The notes under the pieces are model-generated. The model saw nothing but the letters and a program-made list of their open reading frames with translations, searched no databases and was not told the DNA's origin. From assembly GCF_040115645.1 (NCBI RefSeq), contig NC_089541.1, positions 7,068,001-7,132,000 of the forward strand: a stretch of DNA of 64,000 nucleotides. Direction: 5' to 3'. A program made the translations under genes and the position numbers. This document shows, in pieces, positions 35,101-46,713 of the stretch. Origin of the DNA: Euwallacea fornicatus. Lineage: Eukaryota > Arthropoda > Insecta > Coleoptera > Curculionidae. How positions within the stretch are numbered: position 1 is the stretch's first letter; every line of letters begins with the position of its first letter.

Positions 35101-38100
35101 CTTTGTGTGCAGCTCTTTAAAATTGCATTTTGTTCAGATTTAATACTTCATATTATTGTGCTTATTAAATATTTAATCTTTGACTTGATAATGTAATTAA
35201 TCAGCGAGACTTCTCAGGAAAAATCAAGTTACGACAAATTAGTCGCATAATTTTTGTCTTGTTTATAGTAATAAGTAGTACGCTTACTCACCCTTATACC
35301 TACTAATATGAAGCTATTTTAGAGAATAAAATCTTTAATATTTCTTACCATTTTTTTGCAAATAAGCCATGGGCACTTTTCATAAGTTCCATAACTATTG
35401 ATTTAAGATTTAAATAAAATCAGATATCCTGTCCACAATAAATTTAAATTAAATATCCAAAAAGCTGCATGAGCTATAAGCAATAAGCTTCAAAATATTT
35501 TTTCACCTCATTTTTAGATACAGAACACCCTCATAAAATGTCTTACACTAACTTAAATCCCCCCATAAACTTACCTTCGCTCGCACAGCACGCAAAAAAG
35601 TAGTTTACAGCCGACTGAGTCAAGTTCAATATAACTCTGATAGGCGGATTATATGAAGCATTCAAGGTTGGGATCTCAGTTTTATCCAATACTTCTGCTA
35701 TAATATGCATATGATGAACTTCACTTGAAAACACTGAAGTTAAACTGATAAAGTTCTCTTCCAAAGCCCGGGATATGATGCAAGAAGCCAAAAGCGTCAC
35801 TTTTCCATTTTTTTCCCATTCTAAAAGTATCAATAAATTAGTCCACATTTGGGACAAATCAAGAGTTTCCTCGTTCGACTGGGAATATTTCTGAATGTTT
35901 CTGCTTAAAATTTGCTCAAGCACTACCGAAAAATGACCCCCTTTATCAGCATAGGCTTGCACAGTTTTATCTACAAGTTCGTTAGTTAAAAGTTTGATGA
36001 TTAACGCCAATTGATCGGGATTCGTTGCGTATTCTAGTAGATAAGTGACGGAATTTACTATCACTGAAGGATTTATACGACCTAAAACATTTGCTTTGTA
36101 AAGAAATATTTTTTAACTTAAATGGATGAATACCCAAATACAAAACCAAACGGAACGCAGTTGTTGAAACAACTTTACTCGAACTTAAAAGCATTTCGTT
36201 GATTTCAAACATATTTTTAGCACAAGAAGACAATATTTCAACTGGATTTGCATGCCTCACTGATTCCTCCATATCTTGAAGAATGGTTTCTACAAATACA
36301 ATCATAGAATTTCAAATAAACAGACTATGAAAAGCTAACCTAACAAATCTAAAGCCTTTCCTCTAATATCTGTTTTCACCGAATCATTACAACCTTTCAA
36401 CTTGGTCACCTGAGCGCAACTCATGATTAAATTAAGAATTTGCACTCCCCCAGTTTCACATTTTAATATAAGAGACACTAGATGATCCTAGAAGTTCATA
36501 GTAGTTTTAAAAATTTTTTCACTATTCCATACCTCTAAAGCTTCTGGAGTTCCAAAGTATTTGATCCAGTCATCAGTAAAATGGCACAATTTCCCAATAA
36601 TATCAACAGTCACTAAATTTGAAATTGTTTTTAGTTATACATGGTTTTAAGTGTATAATTAGTACTTACAAATATTTCTAGTCTCATTGCAGATGGAGGA
36701 GAGTAAAGTATTGGATAAATAAACAAGTTGCAAAATATATGGGACTGTGGCCTTCTTTTGAGCTTGGATCAAGTCAGAGTCTGAGAAAGACTTCTTCAAA
36801 CTCCACTAAAATTAAATTTGATACACAAAATTCAGAAAATAACAAACAAATTTAGTACCATAAACACTTCTATTATTGCTTGCCTAATATCTTTAGCATG
36901 ACTGCCTGCTAAATGGCCTAAAATGCCTACAACAGATTTCAATTTTGGGGAGCTCCTTATTTGATCATAAGATCTGTTTTGCAGGAAATCTTTCAAGCCA
37001 ACAGATAACACACGAGTGATCACTGTATTTGGAAAACAACTTCCCACATGTGCAACAACCCAATCAAAATTTGGAGACTGCTTCACTGAAGTGTCTGAAT
37101 CAACAAAGTTTTATTTTAAGATCATTATTTACTTATTCCCGTGAAAGATTATTTTACCTAATAATGCACTAATGCAACTCTCTGTATCTGAATGAATAAG
37201 ACTAGATAAACATTTTGTGTTTATATCAACCAATGTCCTGGTGGCTCTGCAGGCCATCCACAACTGCAATGTTTCATTTAAATCTGGAGTTAAACAAAAT
37301 TGCATATATATATACATATATATTTTTTTTTGTTTAATACATTTCTAGATAATTACTTACTAGATGTAATATGTGCTCTTCTGGAATATTTGGTAGAAAT
37401 TTCACCTAGTAATTCCAATGACCAGGTACTTATAGTGGGTGCCCAGGAAATGGTATTTTCTGAAATTAAAGTTACCAAGGCAGCATGGATATCTGATACA
37501 ATCAGTTCATCTGATTCAGGTGGATTTGAAGGTTTGCCTGTATTGATTTCAGTCTAGGAGAAATGAAAAATAGCATAAGTGAATGTGGAAGTCTATCCTT
37601 CTGGTCAAAAAGCTATTTGTAAACATTTCTAGTATTATATAGGATATAAAATAAAATTGGAATTTTAGCACTCAGTATCTCAGTAAAGAAACTTGTGAAC
37701 ACATTTATATTCAAAGGAGTAGATAGGTAAATTCTAAATGAATATTGTTGTCATATTTTGTTATTCTTTACACTATAGAACATATTCCGTTTTATCTTTT
37801 AACAGGTTTTTTAATATATTAACTTTGGTTCGCAACCTTTCAAGACACATCTTACATGCCCATAAATTCAATTTTATTACGGTTTATACTAAATACCTAC
37901 CTCTATTGCCTCAATATAATTAGAAGCTGCAGCATCAAACACAGTACAAAAGTATTCAAATATTGCTTCTCTGCTGGAGGGCAGTTTCCGAAGCAATATT
38001 AAAGCAGTCTTTGTCAATTCTACAGATATCTGCTTCTCCTTTTTACGTGTGCCTTTGATGAAAGTTCTTAACTCATTTAACAGGTCTTGCTGGGGCGCAT

Positions 38101-38131
38101 TTCTAACCACGGGACACTCTTCAGATATCAT
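32128..38131 (-). CDS. INTS5: Integrator complex subunit 5
   Basis: Thirteen exons with consistent phases: 37901-38131, 37361-37553, 37158-37283, 36859-37094, 36670-36805, 36533-36612, 36340-36487, 36134-36289, 35575-36081, 33121-33326, 32777-33064, 32400-32711, 32128-32352; 947 residues (human about 1019). Family hallmarks: LQLWMACRATRTLVDI, FDWVVAHVGSCFPNTVITRVLSVGLKDF, VVGILGHLAG, GGIIGLGKRK and RPALCYCSVLIRALTATLI. INTS5 is a helical scaffold subunit of Integrator, which cleaves snRNA and promoter-proximal nascent transcripts of RNA polymerase II in the nucleus. Intron 9 is 2.2 kb and encloses a plus-strand secreted-protein gene. The start lies 511 bases from that of importin-13, head to head, suggesting a shared promoter. 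Confidence 0.96.
34252..35120 (+). CDS. Small secreted alpha-helical protein, nested in INTS5 intron
   Basis: Three exons (34252-34308, 34366-34642, 34702-35120) give 250 residues. Residues 1-18 are a clear signal peptide (MMYLKICIFFTLFITILG). The mature part is predicted helical, rich in Ala, Lys, Asp and Glu with heptad-like stretches, and has six cysteines (in DISGC, ENCLN, DDCSG, AKCYA, EICAI, LCAAL), enough for three disulfides. AATAAA at 35325-35330 is a likely polyadenylation signal. It does not match a family I recognise with confidence; arthropod secreted helical proteins with few cysteines are found in gut, salivary gland and haemolymph. It is transcribed against its host gene INTS5 and is probably an independent, tissue-restricted gene. 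Confidence 0.8.
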
Positions 38132-38642
38132 TTTTCACTTTGTATCAACAACTTATGGTTTAACAATTAAATTACGTAAAAGGGATAGAAAAGACAACTT
38201 TTAACGAAGATATTTTTCCTTAAACTGTAAATTATAAAAATAAAATTCTAAAATTAAATGAAAAACTATTTGAGGTTAGGATAATGTTATGATTTGACTT
38301 TTATCTGTTTTTATCTAAAAATTATACTCTTTTTGCTCTATTAACACAATTTATTAAACAAAAAGCCCTAAAAGTCCATATAAAAAATAGTAAGTTGACG
38401 TTTATACTATTAATGACAGCAAGCGATGTCAAAAATCAGCTGTTTGTTAATGTTGGTCTATTTAGTTTAATTTAGTAATAAATAATAAAATAAGTAATTC
38501 CTGCATCGGAATCCGTCTATTAAAAAAAAAAGAACGAAAATAATGAAGAAATATAACTATTATTATTATTACTAAACCCAAATAAACCCTTCAATTATAC
38601 AAGGGCTTTTTGTATTGATCTTGTAAAAATCGCTTTTCAATA
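38132..38642. promoter_or_regulatory. Bidirectional promoter region, INTS5 / importin-13
   Basis: 511 bases between two start codons pointing apart. AT-rich, with no coding frame; no exact DRE found. Both genes are broadly expressed in animals, so shared regulation is plausible but not shown. Confidence 0.5.
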
Positions 38643-41600
38643 ATGGAATTCACAGTGCAAAATTTAGAAGAAGCAGTCGCGCTATTTTATAGAGCCGAGG
38701 CAAACCAACAAGCGGAGGCTCATCAGTGGCTCAATGAAGCGCAAAATTCGCGACAAGCGTGGTCTTTTGTATGGGACCTTCTTGACCCTCAGAGGGTAAG
38801 TGAAGATTTGTTTAGAGAACTGTACAAATTGTGTTCTTCAGTTATTAATATACACTTTGTTATTTTCCCAGTCCAGTAAGTCTCATAGCTGTGAGAATTT
38901 TCTTTATCATATGCAAAAAGCTAACAATGGATAGTGCATGATACCATATAAGTTGAAATACATATTTCTGACTGGAGTTGATTTGCTTCCTTTTTGGATG
39001 AATCTATATTACATATTTCCTCATTATCTGTTAACACTTTTAAGTTTTCATTTATTGTAGTACCTATACTGTGTTAGTTTATGTGCAGGGTGGAGAGAGC
39101 AGAGCCTGAGCTCTGGTTATGTTATCATCAGGTTTTTGGATTAGGCACTTATTTAAGAAATGTTTTTCCAAGAGATATAAGATTTTGTAGAATTTAATAG
39201 CCATAGATGTTTTAATGAGAGATAATTAAAAAATAAAATAATCAAATGCAAAGAAATACTAGTAATATTTCCTATACTAAAGCTCTTCTCTCTTCTACAG
39301 TGATTTAATCTTTATATAAATATTTAATAAGTGATAAGGAAATATACATTTTTGGGCTAGAATTTTCAGGTGCAATTTTTTGCTGCCACCACCTTACATA
39401 CCAAACTAATGAAACACTGGGATGAAGTGCCAGAAGACCACTATGAATACCTTAAAAAGAAAATACTGGAAGCCATTGTTAACTATGCAATGGGGCCAAA
39501 AATTGTATTAAATCGACTTTGTATTGCTGTAAGTTTCTTCCATTATACAAATTAATATGTACAAAAATTGATGGGGTTGCAGTTGTCAGCATATGTAATT
39601 CACACTATACCAACCCATTGGCCCAATGCTTTTGAGGAGCTGGTGTCCAGTTTTCAGCCTCACAATCTACCAACTATTGAATCAGAGAGGGTTATTTGGA
39701 TTTTACTTGAAATTTTAACAGTTATTCCTGAAGAGGTAAGATTGCTTTTAATGGAATTGTAGTTTTGTTTTCTAATAAGGTAGGTATTGAGAAAATCACA
39801 TTTTAAACACATTTCAGTTCCAAAGTACAACTTTATCTAGAGTTCAAAGAAATAGAGTTCGAACAGTGCTCCAAGAGGTATCAAAAGATATTCTAAAAGT
39901 AGTAGAAATGTGTTTGATGCCTCTCCCAGATAAAGGGTAATTGTGGTTATTTTTATAGCAAAAAGATTATTTGATGCATTTTAGATTTGATATGATGAAT
40001 TTAACAACTTACCTAACAGCAGCCAGATGTGGCTCAGCTTGGATGCAACCTGGTGGTTTGAATATACAAGAATGTGACTCAATTTGCAATCTTTTAATTG
40101 ATCTTATTTGCTATGTTTATTGGTGAGTATTACAAATTTTCCAATGTCTTATTTTGAAAAGTATGGTATTTCAGGAATAAAAGTGACCCAGAATGTCTGT
40201 CTGGTGAAGAAATGGAACTGTCTGAAGTGGCTGTTGAGGCTCTAACTGCCATAGTGCAGCATCCAGATACTTCAAAGTACACATATAATGTTACCAAGTT
40301 TGTGGCTAGTATGCTTTATAAGTTTGAGAAAATAATTGATACTGAGATTCAAACTAGTTCATTAAATAAGGTAATTGATTAATCTCGAGGTTCAACAGAA
40401 TTGAGACTAAAAGGCTGATTAATTTTTAGGATGTTATTACTAATTTGTATGGCCTTATTATTACTGTCGCAGACTCGCATTCAAAAATCTTTATTGATAA
40501 TCTGAGATCTGGTAATACTGATGGACAAAGGATTAGTTTTGACCTCTTCAGTTCAATATTAAAATGTACAAATTTGCCTGGGCTTTATCCTACTGATGAA
40601 TCCAGCAGTACCATGACCTTTGGTTTCTGGTACACTTTGCAAGTAAATTTGCAGTAACTTCAACAGTTTCATTAATTTAATTCTAAAATTTTAGGAAGAT
40701 ATTCTGTCCTTTTTCACGGCCGACTGCCCGAAATTACTGCTGATGGTCAAACCCTACTATAGGGAATTAGTGTGTGTTCTTTTAAGGAAATCTATGCTTC
40801 CTCTAGTAGATGATACTAGTTGGACGTTAGACGATAAAGAGGTATTTCGCTGCTACAGACAGGATATCGCAGACACTTACATCTATTGCTATAATACATT
40901 AAATCTGGAAATGCTGGATATTTTAAGCGTGAAACTGAACGAAGTTCTTAATAAGGAAGGACGGGATTCAAGCCAACCAAAATGGAATGAAATAGAGACA
41001 TGTTTGCATGCGTTTTACGCCATTGCAGAAAGTATTGAAATGGAGAATTTGTACCTGCCTAAATTGATGGAGACTATAAAGGAAATCCCATTTAGCGATT
41101 TGCATGTGAAGGTTTTGGGCACAGCATTAGAAACAATAGGTAAAATTTGATCTTTAACAGTGATAAAAAAATTACCCACTATCTTTCTATGTTTTTGTAT
41201 CTCCTTTTTTTATTTTTTATTTATTTATCATTTAGGTGCCTATTCTGAGTGGCTCACTGATCACCCTGAACTTTTGGGCAATGTCCTACCTCTTGTAATA
41301 TCATGCCTAGGAAATCCAGAAGTATCAACTAGTGCCACATTAGCATTGAAAGACATTACCCATAGTTGCCAGAAATTGGTTCTGCCCTATGTAGATCATA
41401 TTCTAATTACAGCACAGGTAAGTTTATATTTAACATTAAGCTAATATCAATAGAAGCCTATTTCAACGTTTTGATGGAGTTTAGCTTGCAGGTAAAGTTA
41501 ACAATATATTAATAATATGATCCTAAAAAATGTATGAGAAATAGTTCCTACCAACATCTAATTTTACCAATAATTATAAACTGTAGTACTAAAAAAACAC

Positions 41601-44600
41601 CTGTGAATGATCATAAAATTTTGCATCTTTCATTAATTGTATCAGTATCGTATGTCATATTTTGCCGAGTAGATATACGAAATAAAATTATTTTATTTCA
41701 GGTAATAAAAATATATTTCATAAAATTAAAATACTATATTTTACAATATCACGTAATCAAACGCCTAAGACTCTTCAGTGCCTGCTGCATCATCTGGTAA
41801 AGTCAAAGTTACAGGCTCCCTCACGAGTGACAGTAATTTATCTAATTTCATACACTGTAAAGTCCACTGATCCAAATGTTGCTGCTTCTTTGGGGCTTTG
41901 CACGGTATCCTTAAGTTGGGTGACAGTTTCAATGTTGTCACACATCCTTTATCATCCCCCACAATGATAATCGGCAATTTCGGATTAAACGAAATCCTGG
42001 TCAGTTTATTACGTCTCCTCGATACTACTGCCTGAACACATATCGGCTTGTATTTGTTGACGTTTAAATCAAAAACGTACACTTTCCCCTCGGTAGCGAC
42101 CGCTGCGAAGACTGTAGATGAATACGGAGCCCATTTAACGTCCCCAACGCGATCTCCTAAATCGAAAACAAACAGAGGCTCTTTACGGTTGTCCTCCCAT
42201 ATTTTAACCCTCCAGTCTGAGCTACATGATATAAATATATCGGTATTATATCTGTTAAAGTCCAATCTGTCCACTGGAAGTAAATGAGCATTGTAAGTAA
42301 ACACCGACATGGAACTGTAAACAGTGCTGCACTTGAATATCTGGCCCTCTTCAGTGCCCACCAAATACGTTAGAGGTTTTTTAGGGTGTAATCTAATGCA
42401 GGTGGCGCAGCCTTTCATCCTAAGATGGGTCCCATCAGGTCCAGGTACAGGTTCATTGTCCAGATATAAAGTCAGGATGGTAGTCACCACCATCTCGTTC
42501 TGCATCAAAACCCAGTTATTGATTAATCCGTCGGTGGCAACCGAATAGAAATTCAGTTCTCCGTCTGGAAGATCTGGGGCCCATTTTACCTCCCACACTA
42601 CTCCTTTATGTTTGTTTTTCACGCTGTTGCTTTTATATGCTGGAGTTTTGCATGTTGTTTGCACGTTAAATACTTGCACATTACCATCATAAAGGCCTAT
42701 GACCACCATGTAAGGATATTTGGGGTGAGTATCCACGCACATAACTCCCGAATCTGTCGTACATATATAGTCTGGAAAGGACGGATTTTTCAAAGTAAAC
42801 ATGCATACTGCGCCGTCAACTGTAGGCTTTAAAAAATCAAAAAAGCCAAAACAAACTTGAAACAAATCGTAGTAATAAGGATTCCATTCGAGGTCTGTGA
42901 CAGTGTTTTTCTTGGTTTTTTCATAAGTGAATTTCCACAATGGCAGAAGCGTTCCTTCTTCCTCTCTGAATTCATCAGAAGGATCGTCCCAATATCTATA
43001 GTCTTTAGCAATGTCGTCGTAAGTATTTTGATTAATCATCCTCTCCAAAACCTTCCAGCAGTCCAGGACTCTGCCTTGAACAGCTTCACTTAGCTGCGCC
43101 CTACCCGGAGTTTTCTTCACTGCAAGTTGCCGCGATACCGGAGCTTTTTCTTTTTCTTTCTTCTCTCTTTCCAATTCCTTCTCGAGTTCTTGCGCTTCGA
43201 AATCTTTTTGATAATCGTCGTATATAACCCATTGCAGCACGTTCGCTGAAAAGGTGGCCATAGGCGGCGGGACCGTTTGTGTTTCTTGAGCCCTCATTAG
43301 ATTGTTGTATGTTAGCGTAGCCCTCTCGCAAAAGTTAAACTGATTGGTCAATTTCCGTGGCTTCCCTCCTTTCATCGGCGCTTTGGTCGTTTCCACCTTA
43401 GCCTCACCCTCACCTTCTTCACCCTCCCCTTCAGGTTCCTCCTCTTGCTTATCATGTTTCGGAGCATCATCAGCTTCCTCATCCTTAGGCTCCACCATCT
43501 CACCTTCCTCCACATTTTCATCCACACCCTCAAATTTTGGTCCTTCTTGAACTTGCGCGAGAGCTTCGACTTCAATAGATGACTCCGACGAATTTTCAAA
43601 ACTCTCAATGCCCTGCTCGATCATTTGCAATTGCGCTTCATCAGAATCCTTGCGTATGCATGTTCCTTGGGTCTCGTAGGCGATAACCATATTACCTGGA
43701 GGAGGTAAACTTACGAACTCACCTGAGGCAAAATTGAATTCCACCAAGCTGTTTGGTAGTTCAGCTTTGGCGGATGACAATTGCTTAGCGACGATTTCCT
43801 TCAGCTCCGACTCTGTTAAATCTAGCTGACTTTTCGGTTTAAGAAGTTGCTTTCCTCTCTTCGATTCTTCTAAATCATCGTACATGTCCGCGCTGGATTT
43901 GACAACTTTTTTGAGAGCATACACTGATGCTTTGGCATTTTTTGGGAGGGGCATTTTCAGAATTTTTTAATTTACACGCAAGTGACGTGCCGACTCAATA
44001 TGATGAGACTTAAAATATAGGCGTTGATTCCGGAAACATTTAATTAGGTGGTTAATTAGATCTACGAGGTTATCGATACGGTAGGTTTTTTGTTTGAATT
44101 CTATTTTTGGGGAAAAAATTTATGACTACGTTTTCTCAGAGAACACCTAACAGAACGGAGAAAGTAAAATAAAACGGAAATACGGCTTTATATCCAGTAA
44201 GTGTTATCTTTATTAAATCAATATTCATATTACCAAGACAACTTTCCACGACTTGCAGAGAAATATTTACGGGGGCTCTTTCATTGTTTTACACCTTACA
44301 CTATCTCTATATTAATAGCGGGCCTTAAGAAATTTTAAATGGCACTTTGAATGCAAAACTAAATTTAAAATAAATTAAATATAATTTGAGATCAATGGCT
44401 ATGCCTAAGAAATTATGAAAACCTGCAGTATGTTGTTTACAGGTAGTTATCCAAAGTGGTTCCTTAAAGTTAACGGACAGCAAAAGACTGATGTACAGTA
44501 TAGGTAGAGTTCTAAGCATTATGCCCATGAATAGAGTAATGGAATATCTGAACGTAACTCTAGCTCCCACTTTCGAGGAAATTCAGAAACTAGTTCTACA

Positions 44601-45986
44601 GGAACCGGTAAAGCAATTTCTCCACATCTCTCAAGTTGAACTACTAAATAACGTTATTTTAGTCTCCGAGTGTTGCAATGTCTTTGATATCACGCCTCAA
44701 ACTTCTATCAGCCCTCTTTAACTCTCTTTACATCGAACCAGAGCCGGGAGTGAGCGTAGAGCAGCCTGTGTATCTTATAATGAAAAATACCATGTCGTTT
44801 TATAAGAAAATTGCCGAGAATTATTGTGATGATATGGATGTAATGTTGGTAAGCTTGAAAAAAGGAGATATGTTTGATTTTACAGGATTTTGCCCTATAG
44901 GATTTAAGCATGTTGTTTAAATACGTCTTGACTACTTTAAAAGATGATTGCAAGCCCTTAATAGAAGATATCCTGCAGATAATAGTGAGAATATACATAG
45001 ATCGTCCTCAGATGCACATTTTAGTAGTGGCTAAGACCGTAAGTTTCTATACATTTAACACGTATATTGGTTAGTATCTTGGTTTCTGTGACATTTAAAT
45101 ACCGGATACACTTATCAGTACTTTCGCCTAATGACCTTAAATAAACGTATAGTCGAATTTCGGTGTGTTCCAGGTTTTGATATTATTTGGAAAAGAACCA
45201 GGTTTATATACGATTAATCAACAGCTAGTACAAGAAATATGCAACAGAACTTTACTTCTTTGTTCTGAGAGTAATAACAAAAATCAGCTGTCCGATATAG
45301 CAGACGTTTTAGAAGGGTTCTTTATCCTGCTAACGAATCTAATCAAGAAAGTTCCTCAGCTGCTGTTTGCCAATAAATTGGATACCGCCGCGTTATTTCA
45401 ATGTGGTACTTGAGTTCATTGGATCGAAACATTTTTCAATCCTGAATAATTTTTTTTTCAGCTATATTATGCCTAGTTTTACCAGAAACTCAGACTGTAA
45501 AAGCAGTTTCCAGTTTTCTAGTAAATTTTATCACTCAAAGTAGGGAAATGTCGCAGGTGGATATAGTGCAAACTTACGGGGAAAGTCTGGTGTTAAGAAT
45601 ACTTTTAAATTTAGGTAGGCCTTGTGAGATGTTCCATATAACCTTTTAATTTTTTGTTTTTGCAGGAAGTACCACCCCTCGTTCGAGCATAGACCTTTTA
45701 AGTGATATACTTTTAGCGTTAAACAAGAAATACTGTGATAATTTAAGCCGGTGGTTGAACTCACTTTTAACCCAAGAGAATTTTCCGTCTCCAAGAATAA
45801 GTGCTCAACAAAAAAACAATTTTATTAAAATAGTGTTAAGGTGCGTATTTCAAAGCTAATATTAGCTAGAGCTAAAGGAAATTATTTTTCAGGGAGAAAG
45901 CCAACAAAATGAGACTCTGTCAATCGGTATTAGAATTCGCCTTAACTTGTAGGGGAATGTTGAAACATGATAGCACCTTACCATAG
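38643..45986 (+). CDS. IPO13: Importin-13
   Basis: Sixteen exons: 38643-38795, 39370-39528, 39583-39735, 39818-39936, 39985-40122, 40175-40370, 40430-40642, 40695-41139, 41236-41417, 44443-44607, 44663-44848, 44901-45038, 45174-45405, 45462-45614, 45666-45840, 45893-45986; 966 residues, against 963 in human. It is a HEAT-repeat karyopherin-beta; N-terminal blocks (AHQWLNEAQNSRQAWSFVW, PKIVLNRLCIALSA) and the C-terminal region match importin-13. The family imports Ubc9, the Mago-Y14 dimer and histone-fold dimers and exports eIF1A. The exon 1-2 joint is about three residues short of the human alignment, so a 9-base microexon may be missing from my model. The 3.0 kb intron 9 encloses DNAI1 on the opposite strand. 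Introns at 44608-44662 and 44849-44900 are only 55 and 52 bases. Confidence 0.95.
41765..43954 (-). CDS. DNAI1: Axonemal dynein intermediate chain 1 (DNAI1)
   Basis: One uninterrupted frame of 729 residues, ATG at 43952-43954. An acidic, low-complexity stretch (about 115-200) precedes the conserved block LTNQFNFCERATLTYNN, then MINQNTYDDIAKDYRYWDDPSDE and LLPLWKF, followed by a WD40 propeller (NSGV-type GVMCVDTHPKYPYMVVIGLYDGNV, CSSDWRVKIWEDN, GDVKWAPYSSTVFAAV). It closes with KLDKLLSLVRE, typical of the DNAI1/IC78 branch. The protein is part of outer dynein arms of motile cilia, so in insects expression is expected in sperm and perhaps chordotonal neurons. The gene is intronless and lies in an importin-13 intron on the opposite strand. 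TTTATT at 41692-41697 could be its polyadenylation signal and TATCGATA at 44071-44078 a promoter element. Confidence 0.96.
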   Translation of the reverse strand: MPLPKNAKASVYALKKVVKSSADMYDDLEESKRGKQLLKPKSQLDLTESELKEIVAKQLSSAKAELPNSLVEFNFASGEFVSLPPPGNMVIAYETQGTCIRKDSDEAQLQMIEQGIESFENSSESSIEVEALAQVQEGPKFEGVDENVEEGEMVEPKDEEADDAPKHDKQEEEPEGEGEEGEGEAKVETTKAPMKGGKPRKLTNQFNFCERATLTYNNLMRAQETQTVPPPMATFSANVLQWVIYDDYQKDFEAQELEKELEREKKEKEKAPVSRQLAVKKTPGRAQLSEAVQGRVLDCWKVLERMINQNTYDDIAKDYRYWDDPSDEFREEEGTLLPLWKFTYEKTKKNTVTDLEWNPYYYDLFQVCFGFFDFLKPTVDGAVCMFTLKNPSFPDYICTTDSGVMCVDTHPKYPYMVVIGLYDGNVQVFNVQTTCKTPAYKSNSVKNKHKGVVWEVKWAPDLPDGELNFYSVATDGLINNWVLMQNEMVVTTILTLYLDNEPVPGPDGTHLRMKGCATCIRLHPKKPLTYLVGTEEGQIFKCSTVYSSMSVFTYNAHLLPVDRLDFNRYNTDIFISCSSDWRVKIWEDNRKEPLFVFDLGDRVGDVKWAPYSSTVFAAVATEGKVYVFDLNVNKYKPICVQAVVSRRRNKLTRISFNPKLPIIIVGDDKGCVTTLKLSPNLRIPCKAPKKQQHLDQWTLQCMKLDKLLSLVREPVTLTLPDDAAGTEES
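44071..44078. promoter_or_regulatory. DRE-like element TATCGATA upstream of DNAI1
   Basis: Perfect DRE palindrome about 120 bases upstream of the DNAI1 start codon, inside the importin-13 intron. Placement suggests a promoter element for DNAI1, although DRE is more usual at housekeeping genes. Confidence 0.35.
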
Positions 45987-46713
45987 ATTATAAGTCAGGT
46001 CATATTATAAATAAGAAAAATTGAAATGTATAAAAATGATTTTAAACAAACGTACGAAGCCTCTTTATTGTTCATATGTAATTCGATTATTTATGAAGTC
46101 CCTTCTTTATTCTTCTTAGTAGAGCATGCACAGTATCTATATAGTTAGTCACTTACAATTCAATTCAAAGTCGATATCTGTTCAAAATTGCATTTTCAAC
46201 GATCTATTCCGTATATCCTCTTAAAAAGTGAATGATCCAAAAATCCACATTTTATGATACTAAAGTTTTTTTCTTTATTTCCGGGGTGCGATTCAAGTTA
46301 CGAAAAGGTTATCAAAAATACCTTTATTCTCGATGCATCGACGACAAAACAAAATCAGATACAAATGAATTTAACCCACATTTCTATTGAAAATCAAGAA
46401 ACATGTTTTTATTTACTGATATTTTCGGTTTTTGATGCATAAATATAATGAGTACACTTTAATACCATTATCAATAAGAAAACATTAATATTGTGTTGAA
46501 AAAGATGTAACTTTACATTTTGCGGTCATTTGCTCTAACTTAGAGTGGTGATACATAAGTGAAGTTTACAATTTTTTTAGAAAAGTATTTTTTTTATTAC
46601 AAATTTAGTGATTTACTATTAAAACAGTAGTTAAAATCACTTTTGACCCAAGAAAATCTTTCATCTCTGAGTTTAAATCAGAATTTAATAACTAAATTAA
46701 AGTAACTAGCGTT
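45987..46713. other. Convergent 3' region between importin-13 and ISY1
   Basis: 727 bases that should contain both 3' UTRs. A plus-strand frame of 62 codons at 46254-46442 shows no family similarity. At about 46627-46668 there is a short stretch (AAATCACTTTTGACCCAAGAAAATCTTTCATCTC) that resembles importin-13 exon 15 around 45757-45795 and may be a decayed partial duplicate of it. Confidence 0.45.

Noticed and set aside
43344..43608. Pro/Ser-rich plus-strand and basic minus-strand frames
   Set aside because: Out-of-frame readings of the acidic low-complexity part of DNAI1.
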